Numbered from the stretch's first letter, positions 22,981-34,866 are shown. The stretch: DNA of 64,000 bases from Euphorbia lathyris (GCF_963576675.1 NC_088910.1:107722807-107786806), one strand, 5' to 3'. Numbers and translations: made by a program. Notes: a model not told the origin generated them from the sequence alone.

Positions 22981-23171
22981 CAAAATATTTGATAAAAATA
23001 AACAACTATAAAAACATAAAAATAGAAGAAAAAAAGTAGAAAAAACCCCATGAAAATACGATAATACAAAAATATGAAACATGTGAAAAAATGTGAAAAA
23101 TGTGAAAAACATAAAAACGTTAAAAAACGAAAATCTGAAAAAATATAGAAAACACAAAAACGTGAAAATAT
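22981..23171. repeat. A-rich degenerate repeat
   Basis: Short A-runs separated by CGTG/TGTG/CATG words (for example AACACAAAAACGTGAAAA). It resumes at 23985-24130 after the LINE insertion. Confidence 0.75.
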
Positions 23172-23984
23172 TGATGGAGTTAGTGGGAAGTTATTGGCTA
23201 ACCTTGAGCATGGTGATATTTTCTTTGCTATTGTTTATCACCAGATTTGGAAGTGGAGGAATGAGGAGATCTTTGGAAAGAAAACTGTTTCTATTCCTAA
23301 TTTAGTTGAGTTCTTCTCGGAAAAATTATTCAATATTACTGATAGCTTCAAAGGAGATTCTCTTACTAGGTTGACCCAGAAGAAGACTGTTCACCTCCTT
23401 GGTTGGTGCAAGCCTAGGGAAGGGGTGGCGAAATTAAACACAGATGGTTCTTGCCTTAAGGATGGTAAGATTGCTGCAGGAGGTGTTCTGAGAGATGATG
23501 GCGGTGCCTGGTTGTCTGGGTTTGCTCAGAATCTGGGCTTGGGTTCGTCCTTTTCGGCTGAGCTTTGGGGGATTTTTTCGGGCCTTAAACTTGCCAAGAG
23601 TCTGGGTTTGAAGAAGTTGATTGTAGAATCTGACAACCTTGAGGCTATCAAAATGATTTCCGATAATAATGCTATTTGTTTAAATAGCCAAAAACTAATC
23701 AAATGTATTAGAAGATTTTGCTCTTCCTTTGATTTCATAAATTTCAACCATATCTTCAGAGAATAGAACCGGGTAGCGGATCGTTTGGCGGCTGCCGGTC
23801 ATTAGGGGATGTTAGGCGTCACGACCTTTTCTTATCCTCCTGATTATCTTTCTTCTCTTCTTTTTGAAGATGTGGTGGGGGTTAGCTTCCCTAGGCTAAT
23901 CCCATGCTAGGTTTTTGGTTTTTGGTTTTTGTTTTTGTTTTCTTTTTTTTTCTCTTTTCCTATTCCTACCAAAAAGAAAAAAAC
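23172..23984 (+). pseudogene. 5'-truncated LINE (non-LTR) with RNase H domain
   Basis: The frame 23194-23766 encodes a plant LINE-type RNase H: KLNTDGSCLKDGKIAAGGVL, ELWGIFSGLKLAKSLG, VESDNLEAIKMI. After a TAG at 23764 it continues NRVADRLAAAGH to about 23910. It ends in T-rich and A-rich tails and lies inside the A-rich repeat. Only the C-terminal end of ORF2 is left, as expected from incomplete reverse transcription. Nearest function: RNA degradation during target-primed insertion; inactive here. Confidence 0.85.
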
Positions 23985-24440
23985 ACAAAAAAAAATGTGA
24001 AAACTGTTAATAATACGAAAACATGTAAATACGCGAAAAACACGAAAACGTAAAAGAAACTATTAAAAACACAAAAATGTGAAAAAAGTGGAAAACACGA
24101 AAACGTGAAAAAAGCAAAAAATGTGAAAAAACATGAAGTTTGTCACGTTTGTGTTTTTTTCCATTTTTTCACGGTTTTCTTTTTTCGTTTTTTCGCGTTT
24201 TCGCATTTTTTCATGTTTTTGTAGTTTTCGCATTTTGTCATTTTTTCGTGTTATTTGCGTTTTTTCACGTCTTGTTTTTTTTAGTTTTCTCACGATTTCA
24301 TGTTTTTCATATTTGTTTTCTTCATTTTTTCGTGTTTTTGTGTTTTGTAACGTTTTCGCGTTATTCATGTTTTATGTGTTTTCATAATTTTCGTATTTTT
24401 TGTATTTTCTAATGTTTTTCGAGTTTTTTCCATTTATTAC
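23985..24440. repeat. A-rich then T-rich inverted low-complexity block
   Basis: A-rich CGTGAAAAA-type words up to about 24130, then their complement (TTTTTCACG, TTTTTGTGTTTT) to 24440. T-runs recur every 8-10 bp. Phe- or Lys-rich frames across it are artefacts. The T-rich half is repeated at 35095-35430. Confidence 0.8.
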
Positions 24441-25300
24441 GTCTTTTTAGGATATAAATTATAAATTTGCCAAAATTTATAGGATTTGAGAAATTGGTAA
24501 AGTGTAATTTTGGAAAATTGAGGATAATATTCATTAGGAATAGCTATTTCTAGGTTGAATCAAAGAATTCTTATTCCTTCATTTATGGAGTATACATTCA
24601 ATGGAATAACTATTCCACGTTAAACCAAATGTTAGAATAAAAATTACTTAGGAATAACTATTTTATTCTCTCTATTCCATTAACTAAAGAAGTTCCTAAA
24701 GTCGTAAAGTCAATGGATGTAGAATTTGTTGAGGCCGCATTCTATGTTCCATAAACAAAATAAGCTCTTGAAAATCGAAGTGCGTTGTATATTAACACCG
24801 CATTCTGTGTTTCACAAACAAAATAAGCTCTTGAAAATTGATTTTTATTCAAGGCACTTGTTGTGAAATATATCTCCACAACTCATCACTAAATTATAGG
24901 TATGTATGAGTTAATCCAAGATTAATTAAGTAGCTAATTATAAGTTGCATACATATCATTAGCTTTTTTAAGTCTACTCTTAAACGTGCTTTTGACAGTC
25001 TAACATGTGACATTTGCTAATAAAGCTTCATTAAGTAATAACTTGCATATCATGAGGCTTTATAAGATCTACTCAAACGTTTTTCTATTTGTTATGATTA
25101 GCAGTAACAATTAAATTAATAATCATGTGTTACAAGCTGCAAATTAACAACTAAATTATACATGCTAATCTGTCATTGAAAGTTTAAAATCAAATATTTC
25201 CAGCTAAGTTTACTCAACAGTTCAACAGGCACGTCCTCGCACGTCGGGTAACATTGTAAAAGATTATAAACATTAAGATTCCATTTGAAAAATGTTAGTC
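24441..25300 (+). repeat. Duplicated upstream region of 8CM copy 3
   Basis: Collinear with 35431-36259 at high identity. It contains an internal direct repeat, CATTCTATGTTCCATAAACA / CATTCTGTGTTTCACAAACA plus AAATAAGCTCTTGAAAAT, at about 24739-24840. Confidence 0.85.
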
Positions 25301-25307
25301 TATAAAA
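25301..25307 (+). promoter_or_regulatory. TATA box of 8CM copy 3
   Basis: TATAAAA in GTCTATAAAAACCC, 101 bp before the ATG. Identical context at 36260. Confidence 0.8.
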
Positions 25308-25401
25308 ACCCAAACTTCAGACTCCATTTCTCATCAGTGGAGATATATATAATTAGAGCTAATTGATTAGATTATATCTGAAAATAAAGAATTGGTGAAA
25401 A

Positions 25402-25722
25402 ATGGCAACAAGAGCAGTGGCCTCAATTGCTTTCATGCTGTGTCTGAACCTGGTGTTCATAACAATGGTGAGCTCTGCAAAATGCCCAACAGATGCACTA
25501 AAGTTCAAGGTATGTGCGAATGTGACTGGTCTTCTTCAAATTCCACCAAATGAACAATGTTGCTCCTTAATTTCTGGTCTGGTAGATCTTGATGCTGCTG
25601 TCTGCCTTTGCACTGCCATTAAAGCTAATGTTTTGGGAATCCCTATTAACATTCCACTCGACTTAAGTTTGGTGCTCAACAAATGCAACAAGAATGTCGC
25701 CGAAGGTTTCCAGTGCCCTTAA
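25402..25722 (+). CDS. Secreted 8-cysteine (HyPRP/lipid-transfer-like) protein, copy 3
   Basis: Encodes 106 aa in one exon. The signal peptide is residues 1-26 ([21 protein letters not shown]), then the 8CM with cysteines at 28, 38, 53, 54, 68, 70, 95 and 105. It has the same linkerless form as copy 1. It differs from copy 4 (36360) at five residues: 9, 12, 13, 81 and 98. The mature-region changes are P81 versus D81 in the loop after the CXC helix and N98 versus K98. Reading frame, signal peptide, TATA box and flanks are intact, so it is probably expressed. Copia H lies about 210 bp beyond the stop codon, on the opposite strand, and could affect 3'-end formation or silencing. Role in the wall or lipid binding is inferred from family only. 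Confidence 0.94.
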   Translation: MATRAVASIAFMLCLNLVFITMVSSAKCPTDALKFKVCANVTGLLQIPPNEQCCSLISGLVDLDAAVCLCTAIKANVLGIPINIPLDLSLVLNKCNKNVAEGFQCP

Positions 25723-25935
25723 TTTTGGTTTCTTGGATGTTTCATAATTGGCATGTATCAATCATTGAATTTTATTTGTTTTCAAAGGTAGAAGGCGTTT
25801 TCCCTTCTTCCTTGTATTGATCTGTGTTTATTTCAGTAAATTAATTCTATTGAATTAAAAAATAATAGGATGCGTGGTTGTTGTTTTAATTATACACGCC
25901 CTACTTAGCTAGTTAGATGTTCCATATATGTTTTC
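25723..25935. other. 3' flank of 8CM copy 3
   Basis: Collinear with 21379-21580, ending with TTTTC at 25931-25935, one side of the copia H target duplication. Confidence 0.8.
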
Positions 25936-26189
25936 TGTTGAATAAATGGAGGACTAAATTAAACAGTTTATATTTTATTGGATTGATAATGAATTTTTAT
26001 ACCAATTAATTACAACTTCACGTGACAAACTGGACTCCACTTTTTATGCTCCCTTACATCACACACCCATACTTCTTATATTATTATTACTAGTCACTCA
26101 ATTATTTCTCTAACATATTCTTCTTACAATTGAAGAATAAGTTAATTCTATTTCTATTTTTTTTATTAAAATAAAAATAGAAATTCTTC

Positions 26190-28790
26190 GGATAGGTTCT
26201 AAATGAGGCTTCTTCGGATTCTGCATAAATCGACTTACCATGTTTACTACATATGATATATCTGGCCTCGTCAGAGTGAGATAGATCAGGCTTCCAACTA
26301 GCTGTCTGTACATCGTAGCATCTTCCAAGTCCTTTCCTTCAACAGAATATAACTTCACGTGTACTTCTACTGGAGTTGTAATAGGCTTGCGTTCGAGCAT
26401 CCCAAACTTCTCCAAAAGATCCTTTGCATAATTGTGCTGACACAAGAAAAGTCATTCATTCGTGCGCTCAACTTCAAGACCAAGGAAATGATTTAACTCT
26501 CCCAGTGATTTCATTTGAAACTGCACCGATAAGTTGGCTCTAACTTGATTTATCTCAGCGTCAGCATCACCTGTGATGATAAGATCATCAATAAAAACTA
26601 ATACTATAGCCAACTTCTCACCTTGGACTTTTATGAACAAACTTGAATCAGCTGGTGCCATCATGTAGCCACTTTGAATTAGGAACTCCGCAATTTTCCC
26701 GTACCATACTCTTGGTGCTTGCTTCATTCCATACAATGATTTCTTCAGCTTGCATACATAGTTTGATTGAGCCTTGCTCTCGAACCCTTGAGGCTGGTCC
26801 ATATATATCTCTCGATCCAATTCGCCATGTAAGAAAGCATTCTTCACATCCATTTGAAATAGCTTCCAATCTTTGTTGGCTGCAAGTGCTAGTAGAACAT
26901 GTACTGTGGTGATCTTTGCAACTGGACTAAATGTCTCGTCATAGGCCAGACCATACTTCTGTGAGAATCCTCGAGCCACCAATCGAGCTTTATATCTCTC
27001 AATTGAACCGGCAGGGCGCTGCTTTACTTTATAAACCCATTTGCAGGAAATAGGCATCACATCTTTGGGTTGGGGAACTAAATCCCAAGTCTCGTTCTGC
27101 TTCAAGGCATCCATTTCTTCCTGCATAGCCTTTCTCCACTCTTTACTTGAGGATGCTTCTTCGTATGTTACAGGCTCCTTTACCGCTTCTTCGATCATTG
27201 CCGCATTTACGTACTTAGGATTAGGTCTCCGTTTTCGTGTTGACCTCCGTACCGGTGATTGTTGTTCTTCTGTTGTTTTATCATCATTAACGATCTCCTC
27301 GAGTTTACTTGGTCGTTCTTCTTCAAGCGTTTGATGATATACTCCTGTACGCCATAGAGATTGAGTATTTTCAGGTGACTTGGTCCTAAGGTTTTCTTCT
27401 ACCGGTTCTACTTCTAGAATGGTTTCTTCAGCCGCCTCGTCCTTTTCAAGTTTTTCCTGTAATTTCTCCTCAATTTCTTTTGAATCGGGTAGTACAACTT
27501 CATGAGAGGACCACCAGGATGAAGCTTCATCAAACACCACATTTCTTGAAGTATAACACCTCCCTGTTGTTGGGTCACAACATTTCCACCCCTTTCTTTG
27601 ATTATCATAACCCACGAAGATACATCTTATAGCTTTCTTATCAAATTTACTGAGTAAATGATCAGGAACGAAAACATAACATACGCAACCAAATACTCGA
27701 AAGTGACTTACAATGGGTTTGATCTTCCACAATTTCTCGAAGGGTGAAATGAATCCAAGTGGTGCTTGTAGTAGTTTGTTGATAACATCTGCAACTGTCT
27801 TCATACATTCTGCCCAAAACCGAGGTGGAACATTCTTCGCATGTAACATGCTTCTGCATATCTCCGCAAGGTGTCTATTTTTCCTTTCTGCTACCCCATT
27901 TTGTTGTGGATTATTAAGACAAGTCAACTGTCGTCGAATCTTGCAGTCTTGCAAGTATCTTGAGAATTCATGTGAAGTATACTCTCCTCCATTATCAGTG
28001 CAAAGGCATTGAATCTTCCTATCAAGTTCCTTCTCGACCTTCTCTTTGAACTCTTGGAACTTGCTAAATGCTTCTGATTTGTTTTTCATAAAGTACACCC
28101 ACACGTACCTTGAGAAATCATCAATAAAAGTTATCATATATTGATGATCACTGACTGATGGCTTCTTCACACGACCAAATACATCAGAGTGAACCAACTC
28201 GAGTGGCTTCTTTGCTCGATACTGAGAGTCTTCATACGGCAACTGGTGTGCTTTCCCGAACTGGCATCCGGCACATACTATGTCATCTCGAACATCAAGT
28301 TGTGGAAGTCCATTGAGCATCGACTTCTTCATCATCACCTTCAACTTATGATAGCTCACGTATCCCAAGCGTGCATGCCACAGATCGGCTGTATCATTCT
28401 TTCTGCCTTTGTCTACATAGGCTGTTTGTGCTGACATTACGTAGACAGACTTAAGTTTTCTTCCCTCCATAAGCGGTGTTCTTGTTGGCCTCAAACTTCG
28501 ATACACCTTCACGTCGTTTGGACCAAATACCACGTAGTTACCTGAGGATGTCAACTGTGACACTGATATCAAGTTCTTTGTCATCCCAGGTACATGGAAT
28601 ACATTTTCCAATTGCACTTCCTTAGAGTTGTATCGAGGAACGACCATCGTCTTCCCAACATGTGTGATTGGTAGTTTTGAGTTGTTCGCGGTGACAACAA
28701 CTCGCTCCCCTTTATACTTTGTCATGCTTGATAATTTTTCCTTATCTCCTGTCATATGATTAGAGCATCCAGAGTCCACTATCCAAAAAA
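26190..28790 (-). pseudogene. Copia H pol (protease, integrase, reverse transcriptase)
   Basis: A 775-codon open frame (28779-26452) begins at the protease active site ([10 protein letters not shown]). It runs through pre-integrase ([22 protein letters not shown]2-C), integrase (D in [24 protein letters not shown]) and reverse transcriptase ([40 protein letters not shown]). The catalytic box reads [11 protein letters not shown] instead of the common YVDD, so both aspartates are kept. A TGA at 26449-26451 interrupts it, then the reverse transcriptase C-terminus (AKDLLEKFGMLERKPITTPV, TRPDISYVVNMVSRFM) runs to about 26190, where RNase H is missing. Much better preserved than copia A or B. Confidence 0.93.
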
Positions 28791-28978
28791 TTATGATAAT
28801 TGATAAATTTATTACTGACAGCGGTAAGTGCTAGCTCATTATGTGCTTCTTCTTTGGAGGGCATGATTGTATCACATGTCACTGGGTCTGTAGTTGCACA
28901 CGAAGCGTCGATGTCCCAGTCTTCTTCTCTTTCATCTTGAGCATGTGTGGATGTTGCAGTGTTTCCTTCTGCTTTCTT

Positions 28979-29881
28979 CTATCTGCAGTCTCGATCATAG
29001 TGGCCTCTTTTGCCACAATTATAGCATTGGTCGTTCTTGTGCCGATGTGTCTTCTCGAGAACTTGCTTGTGGTTGTGGTGAGCTCCCCCTTTGTGGTTGT
29101 GGTGAGCTCCCCCTTGTTGCCAACTCCCTCCTTGTTTCCTTTTCTGCCATCCTTGTTTGAATCTTTCGCCATTTCTCGATCTCGTGATTTTTGGATCTTT
29201 GCTCCTTTTATTGATAAAAATAGTTTTATCTTCATCATTGACTAAGACTTTGGACATTTGCTTGTCTAGAGCCTCTTGATTAGCCAATGTATTTTCTAAT
29301 TCATTTAAACTTGGCTCCTTAGCCCATCCACGGGTTGCCGTGGCAAGCGCATTAAATTCGGGACGCAACCCGTGGACTATTATTCTTCTCAATCTCGTTT
29401 CAGTAATTTTATTTTCAGGATCCAACTTTGAAATTTCTTTACATAAAGTTTTAACTTTAGTAAAGTATTGACTCACCGTCATGTCGTTTTGCGAGACCGA
29501 CAATAACTCGTTCTCGAGTTGTTGGAGCTTGGCATCGTTCGTTCTTGTAAATACTCCGGCAAGAGTGTCCCATGCTTCTTTGGGGTTTTTAGCATCCTTG
29601 ATGCGTTGCAGCAAATCATCCTCCATCGAAATTGATAAAGCATACATAGCTTTACCATACTTGACCTTCCATTTCTTAAGGTCATTCTATTCCGTCGGAA
29701 GCGATGTTTCGTTTCCTCCAACAGTCTCCCACAAATCTTGGCCGAGCAGATAAAATTTCATACGAGTACTCCAAGTACTATAATTATTATTATTGAGTTT
29801 TTCCAGAGTGCTTACCGAGGTAGACATGTCTGTCATCACGACTTGGTTATCTCCTTTAATTAAGCAAGTAACACCGACCAA
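28979..29881 (-). pseudogene. Copia H gag
   Basis: The frame starts near 29830 (MSTSVSTLEKLNNNNYSTWS, MKFYLLGQDLWETVGG) with one in-frame TAG near 29687. It continues (29647-28979) through the UBN2-type capsid region (VSQYFTKVKTLCKEISKLDP, NEYALATATRGW-like) to a zinc knuckle CYNCGKRGHYDRDC ending near 28985. A tandem repeat KGGAHHNH precedes the knuckle. Gag and pol are in different frames across about 28980-28790. Confidence 0.88.
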
Positions 29882-30032
29882 TAATTTTTACAGTCCCGGA
29901 CTGCGCGCTAAAAATACCTCGTACCACCACGATCCTAGATCGCAAACTTTCGAAACACTCGACTCCCGGTCCCTGACCGCCTACGTGCACTCGACCCCGT
30001 AACGGTCCTTGACCGCCTGCTCTGATACCACT

Positions 30033-30434
30033 TGTTGAATAAATGGAGGACTAAATTAAACAGTTTATATTTTATTGGATTGATAATGAATTTTTACACC
30101 TATTAATTACAACTTCACGTGACAAAGTTGGACTTCAATTTTATATGCTCCCTCACATCACACACCCATTCTTCTTATATTATTATTACTAGTCGCTCAA
30201 TTATTTTTCTAGCATATTCTTCCTACAATTGAAGAATGGTTTCTCTTACTCTCACATCTAACATAATATGCTACTCTTATTTATACTAAGTTACATAAAT
30301 TTTCCACCACACATTTAAGGCGGTGAGAAACAAAAAAAATCAACAATAATAATTGTTGATGAAGGGTCCACACAATTCTAGATAATTGTAGAATTTCTTC
30401 TTTCAAATTTTAAGTCAGTGTTGATCAATTAATA
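30033..30434 (-). repeat. 5' LTR of copia H
   Basis: 402 bp from TGTTGAATAAATGG to AATTAATA, set by the primer-binding site on one side and the TTTTC duplication on the other. The outer end does not show the usual TG/CA dinucleotide. Confidence 0.75.
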
Positions 30435-31340
30435 TTTTCGTGATAAAATACAGGTTTAATGAGATCATTTTAACTTTCTATTCGGATACAAACACACCTA
30501 CCTTGGACAAACTAAAGGTGAAACCACAGTTTGATGAGATCATTGGTTTGAACATTAAAATAAATTAATTAATGTGGTTTCTCGGATTTGTAAACATAGT
30601 TCCTTGTTTTAAGAACTTGCAATATGAATCCAATCAAGTTTGTCCATGAACGTGTTTATAAACATTGCAATTGAATTTATTTATAAATCTATAATCTTGT
30701 CTGCTTTCCAGTTTTAGAGTCGAATTTTGTGGTGCTCAATCTCGTCTCGTTTATAAAATCAAATCGAACATGATCAAACTTTTATGAAGTGTTCATTACA
30801 GCTACAGCCTTACTGCATATGAACCTACCAATTAATGATTAAATTTTTATTTCAGTTTAGAGTTGAACATTGTAAATATAAAAATGATGCTAATGTTTAA
30901 AATTAGTACTAAAATGTTTCTAGATGTTATTTTTCAATAGTAAAATTATATGTAGTATGAGAATATGAAATGCTGAAATTATTAGCATTTTAGGGTTTTG
31001 TTAAAATGATTTTGCGACAAATTTAAATTGATTTGATGATTAGAAAATATTTAGTTGTAGTTTAAGAATTTGTATTTTCGATCAAAAAAATATTTATGGT
31101 TTAATTAATTTGTTGTTAAGAACGTAGAGAACGAAATTGAAGAAATATATTTTATTAGTATTGAAAATCTTTATGCAAACTACATCCCACTGTTTTGTAA
31201 TTGAAGAATTTCATATAGAAACACATCATTAAGCATGCTTACTCCCTTTTTATACCGACACTATGTCGATTATAAAAATGATATAAACCACACGATATAA
31301 CATGTGAATGGAGTTATATTTATTATATTTTATTTATGCT
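30435..31340. repeat. Duplicated 3' flank, unit 3
   Basis: Continuation of the 8CM copy 3 flank, collinear with 21570-22260. It has about 90 bp (30990-31090) and about 190 bp (31180-31340) not present in the pseudogene flank. No gene. Confidence 0.75.
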
Positions 31341-32130
31341 AATCAATACTACAGACTTTACTAGAATTATCTTTTACTAGCATCTTCTCAAAAACTCGGT
31401 GGTGATGGTTAAAATTTCCCCTCGACATCGACTTTTTAATACTTCGTATTTGTTAACCATTCGAAGTTGCTTTTCTAAAATATTCTTTCCTAACCTTTTC
31501 CCACTTCTTGCTTGAAGATTCTTTTCATATGCCGTATACTCCTTTGCAACTTCTCTGATCAATGTTGCATTCACATATTTAAGAATTGGTTTCTTTTTCT
31601 TGTTAACTTATTTATCCAAGTAATCATGGATCTGCTCTTATTACCTTGCATTTCCTTGCAAAACATGACATGTTCAGTTTTCCCTTTGTTGTTTATGACG
31701 CATGTGGATTTTCCCATTACGTTAGGATTGCAAAAAAAGCTCATTGTTGGTCTCACTCGACCTACATCGCCTCGACGATTGTTTATAGTAACTCTTCGTT
31801 GGTTGTCTATAGTCCTCTAGCCAATATTTTCAAGCCTTTCCTAGCTTCGCCAATTCGCTCAAGCTCTTCACTCGAGCTTCCAACAGCACCATGTCCTTGA
31901 TGCTTACCCGCTTGATAAATTTTGGTTTCTCGTAAGGGCCTTGTTTATATTTTCTCGACATAATAGCGCCATTTTTAGTTATGTTTGGCTTGTGCTCAAC
32001 TTTCTCCCATAACTTTCGTACATTAGACATTTGCATTGGCCTAGGCTTCATCATGTCCTTGCATGACAACCCTTTTGACGGACCTATTGACTTATGATCC
32101 CCTATCATCTTTCGTGGCAATGTCACAATA
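31341..32130 (-). pseudogene. Copia linker fragment plus unclassified conserved frame, unit 3 copy
   Basis: 31574-31377 reads MNATLIREVAKEYTAYEKNL, the copia linker before reverse transcriptase, and continues to KRLGKNILEKQ. To its right, a 98-codon minus frame (32126-31830) reads SNVRKLWEKVEHKPNITKNG and RVSIKDMVLLEARVKSLSEL; the same sequence, more decayed, is at 22640-22980. I do not recognise the domain. Its place beside a copia remnant argues for a mobile-element origin. Confidence 0.6.
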
Positions 32131-33189
32131 AAGATTTTTCAAACCCAACTTTCCTCGTTAGTGACACAATCTCAGTCATTGCTTTTTGTTTACGCTCCAC
32201 CTCTTCCTTGGGTTCTTGCATGAAGTCGTTGACTCCTTTCAAACAACTCTCTTGTTGCTGTCTTCATTGAAACGGTCATCGAGTAGTTCCTCATAACCAC
32301 CTAGATCTCAATTTCAAACATAGTTACCCATATCACCTTGGCTGACATCATCATCCTTTCTCTTAACATAGTAAGGAAACTCTTCCTTTCTACAAACCGT
32401 GAGGTAACATATAGGAGTTATTTTATTTCCTATGTTTTTCCGTGTCAGACCAATATTGGTGTAGGAGCTATCACCACATCTTCCAGCATACCTGCTTCAT
32501 CCTTTTCCAAAGGGCTCATATACCAAGTGCATAAAAGTTCAAATACCCTAAGACCTCCCAACACAGCTTCTTCTTTACCCCATATGCATAACCTACTAAG
32601 AGGGCTTCTACTCCACCACTTTATATCTACAGCAAAAACACAACGGCCACCCAGTAAGTGGCTGCGGAAACAGACGATAACTTCCTTAAAAAGATTAAGG
32701 CAGGTTTGAAACAGATCAGTGTTCATCGAAATTTGTGATTGAAAATTTTTGATCTCCATTCTCAAAAGAACCTCATAGGGTTGCCATTGGACATGGAGTT
32801 TTGACAACCTCCCATTTCCAAAATACAAATGTCTGGAGCACCCTACAACACATGTGCGGACTTTATATAGACCTCATGGACGTTGTCAAGGAAGACGACA
32901 CTTTATTATGCAAAGTTGTTTGGTAGTACATTAAGAGGTGTAACTTTATACTAGTACTAGATAGTGAGTACGAATTTACAATCTTGATTGATGAAATTTT
33001 AGAGCTTTTCAAATGATAAAAATGCTAAAAAACTTGATGTGCAATGCTAAAAATGCTAAAAATATTGATTTGCAATCAAAAGGTCTGAAATACTAAAAAT
33101 CCAAACATATATATGTCGTTTGATTCATGGAATGGAATAGAATAGTTATTATAGTAATAGAATAAGAGAGAATAGAATACTTATTCCTT
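32131..33189. other. Unclassified region with weak minus-strand frame
   Basis: A minus frame at 32828-32445 (127 aa, SHLLGGRCVFAVDIKWWSRS) lacks a recognisable domain or codon regularity. 32990-33110 holds repeats of AATGCTAAAAA. No supportable gene. Confidence 0.4.
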
Positions 33190-33199
33190 AAGAATATCT

Positions 33200-33200
<1 letters not shown>

Positions 33201-33230
<30 letters not shown>

Positions 33231-34866
33231 GGATGGGGGAAAACCCTAAAAAAGGAAGCCTGTCTTTCTCCTCCTCCTCTCATCTATGTTGTAATTTTAG
33301 ATCATACATGGGTTTGTGTTATTTCTAATAACAAGTTTTGTTTTCTCTTTCTAATAACAAGTTTTGTATTCTCTTATTTCCGATAACAAGTTGTGTTGTT
33401 TTGCTTCATGGCATCATCAAGTAGTATATAGACTATGTATACCAATTTGAGTATGGAGGAAGAGGAAGATAGAGGTATTTTGATTGATGATAGAGATCCA
33501 AATTATGAGCAAATGGACCTAAGATGGTGTCTGGTTGGTAGATTCCTCTCTGATGTCTGAAATATGCTTATGAGGAGAATAAGATGACCAACTAGAGACG
33601 GGTTCTGGGTACAATTTCGCTATGAGAGAATCAAAATATTTTGTTTTGTGTGTGGTTTTTTAGATCATACAGATTTCGCATGTCCAAAAGTTTATGATTC
33701 GATTGATGGAGAAGTTGAAAAGCTCTATGGCCCTCATATGCTTGTTCAGACCGGAAGAAAGCAATCCAACAAAGGTGAAAAATGGCTGGTTATTGAGGTT
33801 CGGTCGGACATCGGTAACGGTGATCAGGGAGTGGTGGTGGAGCGTGGTGGTAAGATCCAAAAGAAAACTCTCATATTTAGTTGCATTAGTGATTGGACTA
33901 ATGTCGATATTAGTAGAATAATTAATGCGGCAGTTGATTATGAAGAAGGAGTAAATCATGGATCAGTTATTATAGTAAATGTTGAACAAACTTCCATATT
34001 TAGTGGCATTAATCATGAGACTAATGGCAACATTAATGGAATAATTAATAGGGCAGTTAATTATGAACGGAGCATAATTCATAGGTCGGTTACTAACGAA
34101 AGGACCAAAACGGTTGAATAAACTCTCATATTTAGTGTAATTAATCGCGGGACTAATATTGACAGTAATGGAATAATTAATATGACAGTGCCTGTGCAGG
34201 AGGCATTTAATCATAGGTCAGAGCATAAATCTGAAGAAGATATTGTGGTTATGGAAGTAAAACATGGAAGGAAAGAATATGTTTTAAATGGGGGGTGAGA
34301 GGTAGTTTTAAATAATAGTCTAATTGTGGATCCAAAACACAGGTTTCAGGTGGGCTCTGCTGGACAGGTCCACCCATCATCATGAGTTTATTAGCCTGAA
34401 ACTATCGTGGACTGGCCAACCCACGAGCAGTTGTTTTAATGGATCTTGTCCAAAATTACAAACCATTTATTATTTTTTGTTCTCATATTGTTGGAAACTT
34501 TTCGGTTAGGAAGGGTGAAGCTATTGGTATTCGACAGGCTCTTTGGTGGATCAAACTCAAAGGTTTTGGTGGTGTGGAGGTGGGGTTAGATGTGATGCCA
34601 GTGGTGGAACATATTCATCAAGCATACTTTTGTTCTTCTTATGGTTCAATTATAGACGATTATAAAAATCTTATTTCTAGTATCAAAGACAACATATTTC
34701 TATAATAATTATAGGTAGTTCTGTGAATGTGGCGGTTCATGCTTTAGCTAAGTTTTCTCATTCCTTGTTAGAACTTGTGGAGCGGGGTATTATCTTTCCA
34801 GATTTTATTTTACATTCCTTGTATGTTGATTCCGCTTAATGAACCTTATTTTTTTTCAAAAAAAAG
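33201..34866 (+). mobile_element. Internally deleted LINE with target duplication
   Basis: Flanked by AAGAATATCTA at 33190-33200 and 34867-34877. Begins with a GA-rich tract, has an ORF1-like part, then jumps to the RNase H end of ORF2, and ends in T- and A-runs (34848-34866). The flank TCTATTTCTA matches the uninterrupted region near 24540, so this insertion is specific to unit 3. Confidence 0.88.
33430..34838 (+). pseudogene. LINE ORF1/ORF2 fragments
   Basis: About 33440-33545 encodes a DUF4283-like stretch (DLRWCLVGRFLSD). 33610-33800 carries a plant LINE-type CCHC knuckle (RYERIKIFCFVCGFLDHTDF) and the GEVEKLYGPHML motif. A repeated Asn/Ile-rich segment (about 33880-34180, INAAVDYEEG-type units repeated about four times) follows. 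34439-34700 is an RNase H fragment (GEAIGIRQALWWIKLKGFGG), ending VAVHALAKFSHSLLE before the stop at about 34838. Endonuclease and reverse transcriptase are absent. Confidence 0.82.

Larger units (their letters stand above)
25936..30434 (-). mobile_element. Ty1/copia retrotransposon H, 3' part deleted
   Basis: The 5' LTR is on the right (30033-30434). Next to it on the minus strand is AGTGGTATCAGAGCAGG, a Met-tRNA primer-binding site (about 30018-30031). The left LTR piece, 25936-26138, matches the first 200 bp of the right LTR. TTTTC at 25931-25935 and 30435-30439 is the 5-bp target duplication. The pseudogene flank at about 21575 shows the same locus without the insertion. RNase H, the purine tract and half of the 3' LTR are deleted and replaced by a small palindromic AT filler (about 26139-26185). 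Confidence 0.92.

Noticed and set aside
24133..24412. Phe/Ser-rich frames resembling membrane proteins
   Set aside because: They come from the T-rich low-complexity repeat; the same kind appears at 35086-35442 and as Lys-rich frames on the other strand.
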